In this document: positions 1-11,013 of the stretch, one piece after another
Numbering within the stretch: position 1 is the first letter of the stretch
Layout: every line of letters begins with the position of its first letter
NCBI RefSeq assembly: GCF_015709525.1
Contig: NZ_JADNRA010000027.1
Location: 75,126-139,125, forward strand
Direction: 5' to 3'
Origin: Methylocystis sp. L43
GTDB taxonomy: Bacteria; Pseudomonadota; Alphaproteobacteria; Rhizobiales; Beijerinckiaceae
Length of the DNA stretch: 64,000 bases
Made by a program: the position numbers and the translations under genes
Notes under the pieces: generated by a model
What the model was told of the DNA's origin: nothing
Seen by the model: the letters and a program-made list of their open reading frames with translations, nothing else
The model's database searches: none

Positions 1-279
1 AAACGGCGGGCGCCCGCCGATATCCAGCGGGTAAGCGACGACATTTGCATAAGTTTGCAGACCGAAGGCGACGCCGGCGCCGAGCAGACCGAAAGCGAGC
101 GCGGCGGCGGGCAGTCGCGTCGGTCTGAGCGTCCGCTGCGGCGCGAGGGGGCTGAAGAGCTGCGTCTCGCCAACATTCGCCTCGTTCAGGCGTGCGAGCG
201 CTGCGAGTGACGCTTCTTCCGATAGGAAGGTCGCCGCTAGACCATTCGGCGCCACCAGCGTTTCGGGCTCGCGGCTCAT
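1..279 (-). CDS. actD: Alternative complex III subunit ActD (DUF3341), C-terminus cut by window edge
   Basis: The minus strand opens at ATG 277-279, and the TGA of the upstream actC overlaps this start. About 93 residues are visible. They run through an N-terminal cytoplasmic stretch, an alanine-rich first membrane helix (roughly residues 58-75) and the segment TYANVVAYPLDIGGRP, which is typical of ActD/DUF3341 proteins. ActD is a small membrane-anchored subunit of alternative complex III, which oxidises quinol and passes electrons to a periplasmic acceptor or directly to an oxidase. Gene order actA-actB-actC-actD supports the call. The rest of the gene, and presumably actE and actF, lie beyond position 1. 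Confidence 0.85.
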   Translation of the reverse strand, partial: MSREPETLVAPNGLAATFLSEEASLAALARLNEANVGETQLFSPLAPQRTLRPTRLPAAALAFGLLGAGVAFGLQTYANVVAYPLDIGGRPPF

Positions 280-1675
280 CGGTCTCGCCTCGCGTTGCGA
301 AGAATCACTTCGCGCATTTCGAACATCGAAACCGCTGGCAGCAGGCGAATGGCGATCAGAAGGCCAGCGATGAAAAGACCGACGGTGCCGAAAAGCGTGA
401 GCCAATCCCAGATGGTTGGCGTATAGCCGCCCCAAGCGGAAGGAAGATGCGTGCGCCGCAAGCTCATCACGACGATGACGTAGCGCTCGCACCACATGCC
501 CGCGATCACGGCGAGGCTGATGAGAACGACGAGAATTTCGTTAAGTCGAACGCGCCGCCACCACATCAATTGCGGCGTCAAGACGTTGAAGAGAATCGTC
601 GCCCAGTAGATCGGCGACAATTCGCCGGCGATCTTATTGATGAAAAGCCGCTTCTCCGCTGGATCGGGCCCATAGAAGGTCGTGAACGCCTCCATCAGAT
701 AGGCGTAGCCCACGCAAAGGCTGCTTGTCAGCAGCAGCTTGCCGAGGATGTCAAAATGTCGTCCCGTGATGAAAGCCTCGAGGCCAAGCAGCCGGCGCAC
801 CGGGATAGCGAGCAGCATCACCGCCGCAAAACCTGACAGCAACGCCCCGAACACGAAGAAGGGCGGGAACTGTGTCGAATGCCACCCGACCGTCGCAGCG
901 CCGGCGAAGTCGAGGCCCACAATGCTGTGCACCGAAATGACGAGCGGCGCCATCAGCGCGGCCAGCAAACCATAACCGACACGATAATAGCGCCACGCGT
1001 TTTCCGAGCCTCGGAATCCCAAGGCGAGGACGCCATAGAAGCGGCGCTTATGCGGCGCGTCGGCCTTGTCGCGCATCGTCGCAAGGTCGGGAACGAGGCC
1101 GAAATACCAGAAGAGAATCGAAGAGACGACATAGGTGAGGATCGCCACAAAGTCCCAAAGCAGAGGGCTGCGGAACTGCGGCCAGACGGTCATGACATTG
1201 GGATAGGGAAACAGCCAGTAGAACAGCCAAGGCCGGCCGAGGTGCAAAACCGGATAGATGGCGGCGCAGGCGGCGGCGAAGATGGTGATCGTCTCGGCGA
1301 TTCTGTTAAGCGCGTTGCGCCATTCGACTTCGGCGAGATAGAAGAGCGCCGAAATAAAGGTTCCGCCGGAAGCAATGGCGATCCACCACACGTAATTGAT
1401 GATCGCGAAGCCCCAGACCACCGGCCAGGCGATGCCCCAGACGCCGACGCCCGCATAAAACAACCAGACGATGGCGATGACGAGGATAACGACCAAGAGC
1501 AGCGCCGCGGCCAGACTGAGCTTCCACCATAGCGGCCATTTTTCACGCAGCGGCGGCGCGCATATCATCGCCGTCATCGTCGATATGGTCTGCTCCGGCG
1601 CAACGATCGGATCGTTCGCTCGCGGACGTCTGTCGTCCGCGGAAACTCCGAGCGCCGAACGGGCCTGGAACAACG

Positions 1676-1679
<4 letters not shown>
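276..1679 (-). CDS. actC: Alternative complex III integral membrane subunit ActC (NrfD/PsrC family)
   Basis: This is a 467-residue polytopic protein with about ten hydrophobic helices and an N-terminal cytoplasmic stretch that contains PEQTIS. It has the size and profile of the NrfD-like quinol-binding subunit ActC. In the complex ActC anchors the iron-sulfur subunit ActB and carries the quinol site. The gene starts inside the last codons of actB and ends inside the start of actD, so the three are translationally coupled. A second NrfD-like subunit (ActF) would be expected further downstream, outside the window. Confidence 0.9.
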
Positions 1680-4545
<2,866 letters not shown>

Positions 4546-4558
<13 letters not shown>

Positions 4559-5199
4559 ATCGAACAGTCCGTCAGGTTTCTCTGCGGCACGCCGTATTGC
4601 GCGAGCAGAACCTCAGGCGCCGGCGTCGTCGCGTCGCGCGTCCAGTCCGTGTCGTAGATCTTGTCTTTTGGCTGCAGGCGGGGGCCGGGATTGCGATGAC
4701 AGTCAAGGCAAAACTGCATCGTGAGCGACTTGGCTTTGTAGGTCAGCGCCATGTTGGCCACGTCGCCGTGGCAACTCGAACAGCCGACGCCTTTGGCGAT
4801 ATGGATGCTGTGATCGAAGTAGACGAAATCTGGAACATCGCTCACACGGCGCCAGACCAACGGCCGCTCGGCCTTCAGACTGTTGCGCACCGGCTCTAGC
4901 AGGGCGGCGTTAGTCCAGATCTGCGAATGGCAGGTCATGCAGGTATAAGTGGGCGGCATGCCTGCATTGGCGGAAACTTCGACGGCGGTATGACAGTATC
5001 GGCAGTCGATTCCCAATCCGCTGACGTGATGTTGATGGCTGAAGGGGACCGGCTGCGCGGGAGCCCAATTCATGCGTCGCGCAGAATCGCTTTGCGGCCA
5101 AAGCCAAACGACGAGCGAAAACGCCACAAGAGCGAGCGCCAACAGGAGGAGCGCCAGCGAAGCCCAGAAATTCGCGGCGGGTCGAAAGACTGAGCCCAT
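4546..5199 (-). CDS. actA: Pentaheme cytochrome c ActA of alternative complex III
   Basis: Five CXXCH heme sites are visible: CRYCH, CMTCH, CSSCH, CLDCH and CSICH. They follow a single N-terminal transmembrane helix (about residues 9-32), matching the pentaheme ActA subunit that takes electrons from ActB on the periplasmic side. The frame is open from a TTG at 5232, but I place the start at ATG 5199. That gives MGSVFRP, like other ActA N-termini, and a G-rich ribosome-binding stretch lies just upstream. The product is 217 residues. actA is the first act gene. A 223-base gap separates it from the upstream MFS gene, so it probably has its own promoter there. Confidence 0.92.
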
Positions 5200-5422
5200 G
5201 AATCGCCCCGTGAACCGCTCCGCTTTCGCCAAACGCGCTCTGGCGGCGCGGCTAGATCCAAGCCTACAGGTGGTTCAGCACGCGCCTGCGGCAAGCGACC
5301 GCCTCAAGGGGCGTCAATGGAGCAGCGCGCTGCTTCGCAGGGAGTCGTGTCAAATCATCGACGCGGCCCGAGTCATTCGTGCGACGACCTCGTCGGGGCA
5401 CCTGTTGTGTGCATCGGGAGAT

Positions 5423-6700
5423 TTAGGGGCTCACGGGGTGGGTTCGAGGTTGGGCGCGCCGCGCGAAAACGTAGCTGGCGAACAGGCCGAGCACCGCGAA
5501 TAGCGTGACAATCCAGAACAGGCGCCTGTGCCCGGCGGGCCCCGGCCACTGGTCGAGCAGATAGCCCATGAGCGGCCCCATAAAAACATCCGGCGCGTAG
5601 CCGATCACCGATAACAAGCCAACTGCGCTCCCTGTGTGCTCCAAAGGAATGTTGCCATCTTGCATGATCGCGAAATACAGGCCGCGCAGCGCGAAGATGC
5701 CGATGCTGGTGAAGATGATCGTTAAAACAAACGTCCATACCATGCCCGCGCCAATAGCGCCGGAGGCCAGCATGGAGCTCCCGGCTGCGAGCAGCGCGAA
5801 ACAGCTGACGATCATGAGGGGCGCGCCAACCCGCTCCGCCAGGTAGCCGGCGCCAATCGCAGCAACCGGCCGTATCCAGAGCGATGCGACGCCGGTCCGC
5901 GCCGCGTCGACCTGATTCAGGCCAATGACCTGGTTCGCATACAGCGAAAAGTCGTCGATCGCCTTAAAGCCCACATAAGCGCACAGGATCACCGCAGCCT
6001 GCAGCCAGACTGAGGGCATGGCGAACACGCGGGCGACGTCGCTTATCGACGCCGTCCCTTGCGCCGACGTTTTACGCTCCGGCAGCGCCAGCCAGATGAG
6101 CAAGGCGGCTCCGCAGGTCATGGCGGATAACAGCAGTATGATCCATCGCAAAGATTCGGTGCGCTGGGCGAGACTGGCCGTCTCGCTGTCTTCTGGCAGC
6201 AGCGCGGCGAACAGGACCACCATGATCGACGCCATGACCGCCGCCAGCGCGCCTCTGCCGCCTTCGAGCAATCCGAACGCGCGGCTTTGGGAAAAATTGA
6301 TTCCCCACTCACGCGTGGCGCGAATCAACGGCGCCCAGAACAGCGCGATCGTGGTGATTCCCCAGTAGCCGTATAAGATCGCCAGCGTCGACGGGGACGG
6401 AATCGCCGTCATCACAAGGCCGCCGACCGCAGTGGACGTCAACGCGACAGCCAACATCGCGCGTGCGGAGAATCTGTCGGCGAGCGGGCCGCCGAACAAA
6501 TACGCGGCCATTGCGACAACGCCATAAACCGAATAGGCGGCGCCGAGTTCGAGATTGGTGACGCCGAACACATCGAGAAGCGTCGGCCGGAATACGCGAG
6601 CCAAGACGAAAGGCAGCAGAAAAACGGCTTCCCCGGCGACAATCAGCGCCGCGATCGCCAGTCCTCTATGGGGCGCCTGATGGGTGGGTTTTTGCGTCAT
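5423..6700 (-). CDS. MFS transporter, substrate unknown
   Basis: This 425-residue protein has about twelve hydrophobic helices and the MFS inter-helix motif between helices 2 and 3 (GGPLADRFSAR). It belongs broadly to the anion or organic-solute porter side of the superfamily and is reminiscent of YihN-type carriers, but no substrate can be assigned. ATG 6700 is preceded by AAGGAAAG, a good ribosome-binding site. It lies upstream of actA on the same strand, 223 bases away. A functional link to alternative complex III is not evident. Confidence 0.75.
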   Translation of the reverse strand: MTQKPTHQAPHRGLAIAALIVAGEAVFLLPFVLARVFRPTLLDVFGVTNLELGAAYSVYGVVAMAAYLFGGPLADRFSARAMLAVALTSTAVGGLVMTAIPSPSTLAILYGYWGITTIALFWAPLIRATREWGINFSQSRAFGLLEGGRGALAAVMASIMVVLFAALLPEDSETASLAQRTESLRWIILLLSAMTCGAALLIWLALPERKTSAQGTASISDVARVFAMPSVWLQAAVILCAYVGFKAIDDFSLYANQVIGLNQVDAARTGVASLWIRPVAAIGAGYLAERVGAPLMIVSCFALLAAGSSMLASGAIGAGMVWTFVLTIIFTSIGIFALRGLYFAIMQDGNIPLEHTGSAVGLLSVIGYAPDVFMGPLMGYLLDQWPGPAGHRRLFWIVTLFAVLGLFASYVFARRAQPRTHPVSP

Positions 6701-6938
6701 CTTTCCTTGGTTGCGTGTGTGGGGGCTCCGGCCATTTCGCGTCGGCGCGTGGGTGTATCGAGGCAGGTTTTGCGTATGAGTTGAGCCGTCAGCCCTCGAT
6801 AATACGGCTTTTCGTCCGTCCCTAGGGTTTTCATCTCCGCGCTGGGATGTACATTAAGTCGTTGTCTTGGGCTGGAGCCAGCGCACATCGAGCGATGCGG
6901 CGACAACCACTTCTTTTGTCGAGGAGGCGAGGCGCCGC

Positions 6939-7002
6939 GTGTGGCGACGGTGCTGGCGGCCCTCATGGCGGCCGTCGATGCCGTGTGTGGCGACGGTGCT
7001 GG
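6939..7002. repeat. Direct repeat, 18 bp, two copies
   Basis: The sequence GTGTGGCGACGGTGCTGG occurs at 6939-6956 and again at 6985-7002, 46 bases apart, with GGCGGCC-containing sequence between. The copies are identical. Function is unknown; possibilities are a local duplication or paired protein-binding sites upstream of the MFS gene. Confidence 0.7.
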
Positions 7003-7252
7003 TGAGGATGACCTACCGGCGCGCGCCCTAGCCGGTTCATTGCGGCTTCGCTTCGAGGCTGCGGCGCTCGCGTCTTCTTGATGGATGAGACGGCCTTAAG
7101 GAACTCTGCCCGTCGGCGTTGCGTTCAAGGCGCTTATCGTAACTGCTGTGCGAGGGTTGCGCGACGCGCTATGTTCACGATCGCAGCTTCTTGCCCGCGA
7201 CCGTATTCTCCAGAAGTTGATGGAAGTGGGCCGCGGCGACATGTGTTGAGGC

Positions 7253-7273
7253 GCTGCAGTGAGCCACTGCAGC
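7253..7273. promoter_or_regulatory. Perfect 9-bp inverted repeat (hairpin or operator)
   Basis: GCTGCAGTG at 7253-7261 and CACTGCAGC at 7265-7273 are exact reverse complements around a 3-base AGC loop. It lies about 90 bases past the stop of the minus-strand KGG gene, so it could be its terminator. No T-tract follows on that strand, so an operator role is equally possible. Confidence 0.4.
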
Positions 7274-7362
7274 ACGCTCATGGCAAATTGCGGGACGCGC
7301 GGCTCTCTGAAAATCTCTTGCGGTCCGAGCCAAACGCGAGGTGGCGCCGGCGCGGCGATTCG

Positions 7363-7656
7363 TCATGCGCCTTCTGATATGACGTCATCCTCTGTGCGCG
7401 TGTTGCGCGTCGCATGCCCCCCTTTTCTGCCCGCTTGCGACGCAAGCTGTCGATCGACTGAAAAACTGCGCTTCGCCGCGCTGACCGCAAGTCCGCCTTT
7501 GCGTCCCGCCGTCGACGCAAGATCCGGGTTTTTGGCGAAACTGCGTTGTTCGCCTGGCACGCTCTTGCCGCCCTTGCGCGCAATCTCACGTTGCCGCTCC
7601 GGTGTCATTGACGCGAAACCCCTCCGGGACTTGGTGACCGCCGAAACCGTATCCAT
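7363..7656 (-). CDS. KGG-repeat general stress protein (con-10/GsiB-like)
   Basis: This small hydrophilic protein of 97 residues has three copies of a KGG-type repeat: ARKGGKSV, GRKGGLAV and GRKGGHAT, each preceded by a conserved segment (SMTPERQREI, or related). This is the signature of stress-induced hydrophilin-like KGG proteins in bacteria and fungi. The start is ATG 7656, preceded by GGAG at good spacing; an upstream in-frame extension to 7695 has no such support. Such proteins are usually induced by desiccation, osmotic or general stress. A perfect palindrome lies 86 bases upstream (7742-7755). Confidence 0.8.
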   Translation of the reverse strand: MDTVSAVTKSRRGFASMTPERQREIARKGGKSVPGEQRSFAKNPDLASTAGRKGGLAVSAAKRSFSVDRQLASQAGRKGGHATRNTRTEDDVISEGA

Positions 7657-7741
7657 CAGTCGCGCTCCAATTGTGCAAAAATTCCTCCGCGACACCGAAG
7701 CCGCAGACGCCGCTCAGCACCAAGCAAACGCCGGCTTGTAA

Positions 7742-7755
7742 CCTTTTCGAAAAGG
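7742..7755. promoter_or_regulatory. Perfect 14-bp palindrome upstream of the KGG stress gene
   Basis: CCTTTTCGAAAAGG is a perfect palindrome. It lies between the KGG gene start (7656, minus strand) and the next small minus-strand frame that ends at 7811. The position and symmetry suit an operator for a dimeric regulator. No regulator can be named. Confidence 0.4.
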
Positions 7756-7810
7756 CGGCTGAGCGATGTTCATTTTTCGCTGAGACTAAGCCGCTGCCAA
7801 GCTGGTAATC

Positions 7811-8053
7811 TTACGTAGAAACTGGATTCTTCGACCCATCAGAGTCGATCAGTGTCCCAGGTCCGTTCGCGCCGCCTGTTGTTCCGGGCTTCATGAGCAA
7901 AAGTTGCCTTTGACGGTAAGACTTCGTTAAGAAGTTGCTCTGGTCGGCGGACGTTGCACCCCGGAATCTCTTCCATCCCAGCGCTATCTGTTCTCTTGCT
8001 TTCGTTCGTCGCGCGCAGCGCACTATACCCGAATACAACACGGGCTGACCCAA
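7811..8053 (-). CDS. Possible small hypothetical protein with an excellent Shine-Dalgarno
   Basis: This is an 80-residue frame on the minus strand starting at TTG 8053. The full Shine-Dalgarno consensus AAGGAGG ends five bases before the TTG, which is rare by chance. The product is basic in its first half and Gly/Ser-rich at the C-terminus (TTGGANGPGT). No domain is recognised. The start codon is weak and the frame short, so the gene remains tentative, but the ribosome-binding site argues it is translated. Confidence 0.4.
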   Translation of the reverse strand: MGQPVLYSGIVRCARRTKAREQIALGWKRFRGATSADQSNFLTKSYRQRQLLLMKPGTTGGANGPGTLIDSDGSKNPVST

Positions 8054-8198
8054 TATTCCTCCTTACGTATGTCTACCAATTTTGCCTCGCGCGCGAGCGT
8101 GCTCTTATGACGCGGGTGTCGATCTCTCCAAGTAAATGCCGCCGCAAGAGCGGCAACAGCGCCTTGAGCAGAGCACGAAAGCACGACGGGAGCGTCCA

Positions 8199-8591
8199 AT
8201 GTTGTCGGTGTCGCGGCGTGGGGAGCAGTCGGGCGTTGGCCCGCGCGAAGCGGTTTTAACGCCTTCTCCGAAGCAGAAACAGTTGCTTGCAAGCTACCTG
8301 CTGAACTTGGAAAAGGGCGAATGGTTCGTATTCGAGATGATGGTCTCGGATATTCAGGGACTTGTGGAGCTCGGCGCGCCATCGCTTGCCACAGACGTGT
8401 CCGTCGTCCTTGGTATTTTCATGCGGGACCGTCCGCACTTCGACGCCCATGTGCGACGAAACCGCGCGCTCAAAGGCTTGTCCGGAAACCGATCGACGCG
8501 GCGGACGCTCGATTCGTTTTTTGCGGCGAACGGCGTGAGGCAAACTCAGCCTAAAATCCGCGCTCAGAGGGATAAACAAACTCTGGCGTGA
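8199..8591 (+). CDS. Hypothetical protein
   Basis: The product has 130 residues from ATG 8199, which is preceded by GGGAG at seven bases; the longer in-frame extension to 8136 lacks a ribosome-binding site. The central part is likely helical and amphipathic (residues about 25-80, including WFVFEMMVSDIQGLVELGAP). The C-terminus is basic. No known domain is recognised. It ends three bases before the histidine kinase gene, so it may be cotranscribed with the FixLJ-like pair. Confidence 0.55.
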   Translation: MLSVSRRGEQSGVGPREAVLTPSPKQKQLLASYLLNLEKGEWFVFEMMVSDIQGLVELGAPSLATDVSVVLGIFMRDRPHFDAHVRRNRALKGLSGNRSTRRTLDSFFAANGVRQTQPKIRAQRDKQTLA

Positions 8592-8594
8592 GCT

Positions 8595-9482
8595 GTGCCG
8601 CGACCCCAGACCCTGGCGCGTCTTGCTCAATCCAGAACAGCGAACCCCAACTGGAGAGCGGACGCGCCGCAAAAAGAATGGCGACGCGGGTGGGGCGCTG
8701 CTACGTTTGGGTTGATTCAGGCCAATAGGGTCGCTCCGGTGGATGATGCTGGTCCCAATGTATTCGGCGTTAGTCGTAAAGAGCTCGAACGCCTGAGAGC
8801 CATTAGCGGACTGGCTGCGACTTTCGCCCATAACATCAACCAGCCGCTGACGGCGGCGAGCGCCTATCTCAGGGCGGCGCAGCGCCTCACAGGCGGGCTG
8901 CCGAAGGAGTCGGTCGCGCCGATCGTTGGAGCGCTCGACAAGGCCGTCATGCAGATCATGCGCGCCGGGCAGGTCGTCCGCAGTCTGAGCGAGCTTGTTG
9001 CGCAGGGCGAGCCAGACAAGACGCTTGTGAGCGTTAATTCGCTGATTGAGGAGACGCTTTCCCTTTTTGACGCCGAGGCCGCCGAGGCCGGCGTCTCGAT
9101 CAGCAAGCGGCTGACCAAAGACGATGATTGCATCGTCGCCGACCGTGTCCAGATCAGCCATGTGCTGGCGAATCTTATACGAAACGCGATTGAAGCGATG
9201 CAGGATTTGCCGCGACGCGAACTGGTGGTTTCCACACAGACGCAGGCTGCAAAGGCCATACGCGTGGAAGTTCAAGACACCGGCTGCGGACCTGGCGGAC
9301 GGGACAACGCCGATCCGCTTGATCTTTTTGCAATGCGGAAAGAGGGTATGGGCATTGGGCTGTCGATTTCCCGCGCGATCGTCGAAGCGCACGATGGCCG
9401 GCTGTGGGCTAAGGTCAATCCCGAAGGCGGCGCTATATTCTCCTGTGACCTTCCGTTGCGAGGACGAGAATTCAGCGGATGA
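8595..9482 (+). CDS. FixL-like histidine kinase lacking a sensor domain
   Basis: The protein has up to 295 residues. The phosphoacceptor box reads FAHNINQPLTA with H79, which is the FixL/DctB-type H-box. N, G1 and G2 boxes follow (NLIRNAIEAM, DTGCG, GMGIGLSISRAI). Unlike FixL there is no PAS domain, heme pocket or membrane segment, only about 60 residues of undefined N-terminus. It should therefore take input from another protein or act as a phosphotransfer partner. It overlaps the FixJ-like gene by four bases. The GTG 8595 start has no strong ribosome-binding site, so the true start may be further in. Confidence 0.85.
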   Translation: MPRPQTLARLAQSRTANPNWRADAPQKEWRRGWGAATFGLIQANRVAPVDDAGPNVFGVSRKELERLRAISGLAATFAHNINQPLTAASAYLRAAQRLTGGLPKESVAPIVGALDKAVMQIMRAGQVVRSLSELVAQGEPDKTLVSVNSLIEETLSLFDAEAAEAGVSISKRLTKDDDCIVADRVQISHVLANLIRNAIEAMQDLPRRELVVSTQTQAAKAIRVEVQDTGCGPGGRDNADPLDLFAMRKEGMGIGLSISRAIVEAHDGRLWAKVNPEGGAIFSCDLPLRGREFSG

Positions 9483-10099
9483 ACTCGGGAACAGTATTTG
9501 TCGTGGACGACGATGCGGCGGTGCGCGACGCCCTTCAGCTTCTTCTCGAATCTGAAGGATTCGCTGTATCGAGTTTTCCGTCGGCGCCAGCCATGCTTTC
9601 GTCCATCGGGCCGGAGAGCGCCGGGTGCGTCATCGCCGACGTTCGCATGCCGGAGGTGAGCGGACTCGACCTGATTCTCGAGATGAAGAACCGAAATCTT
9701 CGTCTGCCGATCATCATCATCACCGGCCATGGCGACGTGCCTCTGGCCGTCGAGGCCATGAAGCGCGGCGCTGTCGATTTTCTCGAGAAGCCGTTCGATG
9801 ACGATGCGCTCTTCGCAGCCGTCAAGCGGGCGCTATCAAAGCACGACGCCGTGCAGTCGCGTTATGCGGAAGAGCGGCAGATCTCCGAAAGATTTGAGTC
9901 GTTGACCAAGCGGGAGCGCGAGATTCTCGAAAGGCTCGCGGAAGGCCGCTCGAACAAGGTCATTGCCCATGATCTCGGCATCAGCGTGCGCACGGTGGAA
10001 GCGCATCGCGCCAACGTCATGGCGAAAATGCGCGTCAAGAACCTCGCGGAGCTGGTCCGAATGTTTCTCAACGGCCGGAATATGAGCTTCGGCGCGTGA
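9479..10099 (+). CDS. FixJ-family response regulator (REC-LuxR HTH)
   Basis: The 206-residue regulator has a receiver domain at residues 1-120 with phosphoacceptor D54 (VIADVRMPE) and conserved Thr and Lys (IIITGHGD, LEKPF). A LuxR-type helix-turn-helix covers residues about 135-200 (LTKREREILERLAEG, then SVRTVEAHRANVM). This is the FixJ/TtrR/StyR architecture. It is translationally coupled to the upstream kinase and is its obvious partner. The target promoters are unknown, and oxygen sensing should not be assumed because the kinase lacks a heme PAS. Confidence 0.92.
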   Translation: MNSGTVFVVDDDAAVRDALQLLLESEGFAVSSFPSAPAMLSSIGPESAGCVIADVRMPEVSGLDLILEMKNRNLRLPIIIITGHGDVPLAVEAMKRGAVDFLEKPFDDDALFAAVKRALSKHDAVQSRYAEERQISERFESLTKREREILERLAEGRSNKVIAHDLGISVRTVEAHRANVMAKMRVKNLAELVRMFLNGRNMSFGA

Positions 10100-10200
10100 T
10101 GTCGCCAAGCGTCTTGTTGGGGGCGCTGAGGACGCCCTTGCGAAAATGGGCGCACTAAGTATTCAAGTGAAAACGCCGAGCGCAAGAGGAACGAATAGTT

Positions 10201-10644
10201 ATGCGAGCGCCACTCTCTGCGGCAGACGCTGTCCAGCTGAACGAGTGCTCCGTAACAACGCCCTCGGCGCCGCGTGTTCTCGTCATCGACGACGATAGGG
10301 ATGTCGCCGACAGCCTGGCGATGTTGCTGAACGTACTGGGTTGCGACGTGAGAACCGCCTATTGCGGAGCAGTAGGCGTGTCGCTCGTATCCGATTTCCA
10401 CCCAAAAATCGTGTTTCTGGACCTCGGCATGCCCGAGATGAACGGCTACGAAACCGCGCGGCGCATTCGCAGCGCGCCGGCCGGTCAGCAGGCGCAGCTT
10501 ATTGCGCTCTCCGGCTGGGCGCAGGATGTTGACAAGATGCGCACCCGCGAGGCGGGCTTCGACCGCCATCTGGTCAAGCCGGCCGATATCGACGTTTTGG
10601 AAGAAATCCTCGCCGCGTGCGGGGACGAATCACAGCAGAAGTAG
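10201..10644 (+). CDS. Single-domain response regulator
   Basis: This 147-residue protein consists of a receiver domain with acidic pair D30-D32, phosphoacceptor D74 (FLDLGMPEM) and conserved Lys (HLVKPAD), plus a 20-residue N-terminal extension. There is no output domain. ATG 10201 follows AGAGGAA. It resembles the receiver modules at the C-terminus of hybrid PAS kinases, and the next gene is a PAS kinase with no receiver of its own, so the two may be a split hybrid system. Confidence 0.88.
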   Translation: MRAPLSAADAVQLNECSVTTPSAPRVLVIDDDRDVADSLAMLLNVLGCDVRTAYCGAVGVSLVSDFHPKIVFLDLGMPEMNGYETARRIRSAPAGQQAQLIALSGWAQDVDKMRTREAGFDRHLVKPADIDVLEEILAACGDESQQK

Positions 10645-11013
10645 GCGACATTTCGGCGCAGGCATTTTGGAACGACGCCTGTTGCCAAAGCCTTTTCTTC
10701 CGGACCGCCCCTGATCAACCGCTTTGGCCGCCTTGTTTGGCGCGCTCTCACCAGGTGCGCGGCGGCCTGCCCATAGCGTCGTGGGCCGCATCTTGAGTGC
10801 GCCCTTAATGCTACGTCTTAGCTAGATTTTTCCTAGACGCCAGCGTTAGTAGGAATGTCGCGGCGAGGGGCGGTCCTGACACAATTTTTGGCGGGAACAT
10901 CATGAGGACTGAGCGCCGCGCGCGGCTGCTCAAGCCGTCGGCGGACGTCCTTTGAGCGAGCCCTCGCCCCGAAGTGTTCCGCTCGGCGCTTTACCCTGTC
11001 CATCGGAAAGCCA
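10645..11013. other. 369-base intergenic region before the PAS kinase
   Basis: No open frame here looks like a gene. The stretch at about 10,818-10,836 (TAGCTAGATTTTTCCTAG) is AT-rich with short CTAG inverted arms and may be promoter-associated. Nothing else was recognised. Confidence 0.4.

Larger units (their letters stand above)
6701..7362. other. 662-base region without a convincing gene
   Basis: I see only short overlapping open frames with arginine- and serine-rich shadow-like translations. The region contains two notable structures, listed separately: an 18-bp direct repeat near 6939-7002 and a perfect 9-bp inverted repeat at 7253-7273. It must hold the promoter of the MFS gene that starts at 6700 on the minus strand. 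No transposase remnant, tRNA or known RNA motif was recognised. Confidence 0.5.

Noticed and set aside
6697-6966. An 89-codon minus-strand frame whose stop overlaps the MFS start (ATGA)
   Set aside because: The overlap is attractive, but there is no ribosome-binding site at 6966 and the composition looks non-coding.
8595-9482. Oxygen-sensing FixL
   Set aside because: The H-box is FixL-like, but there is no PAS domain or heme-binding region, so no oxygen sensing can be claimed.
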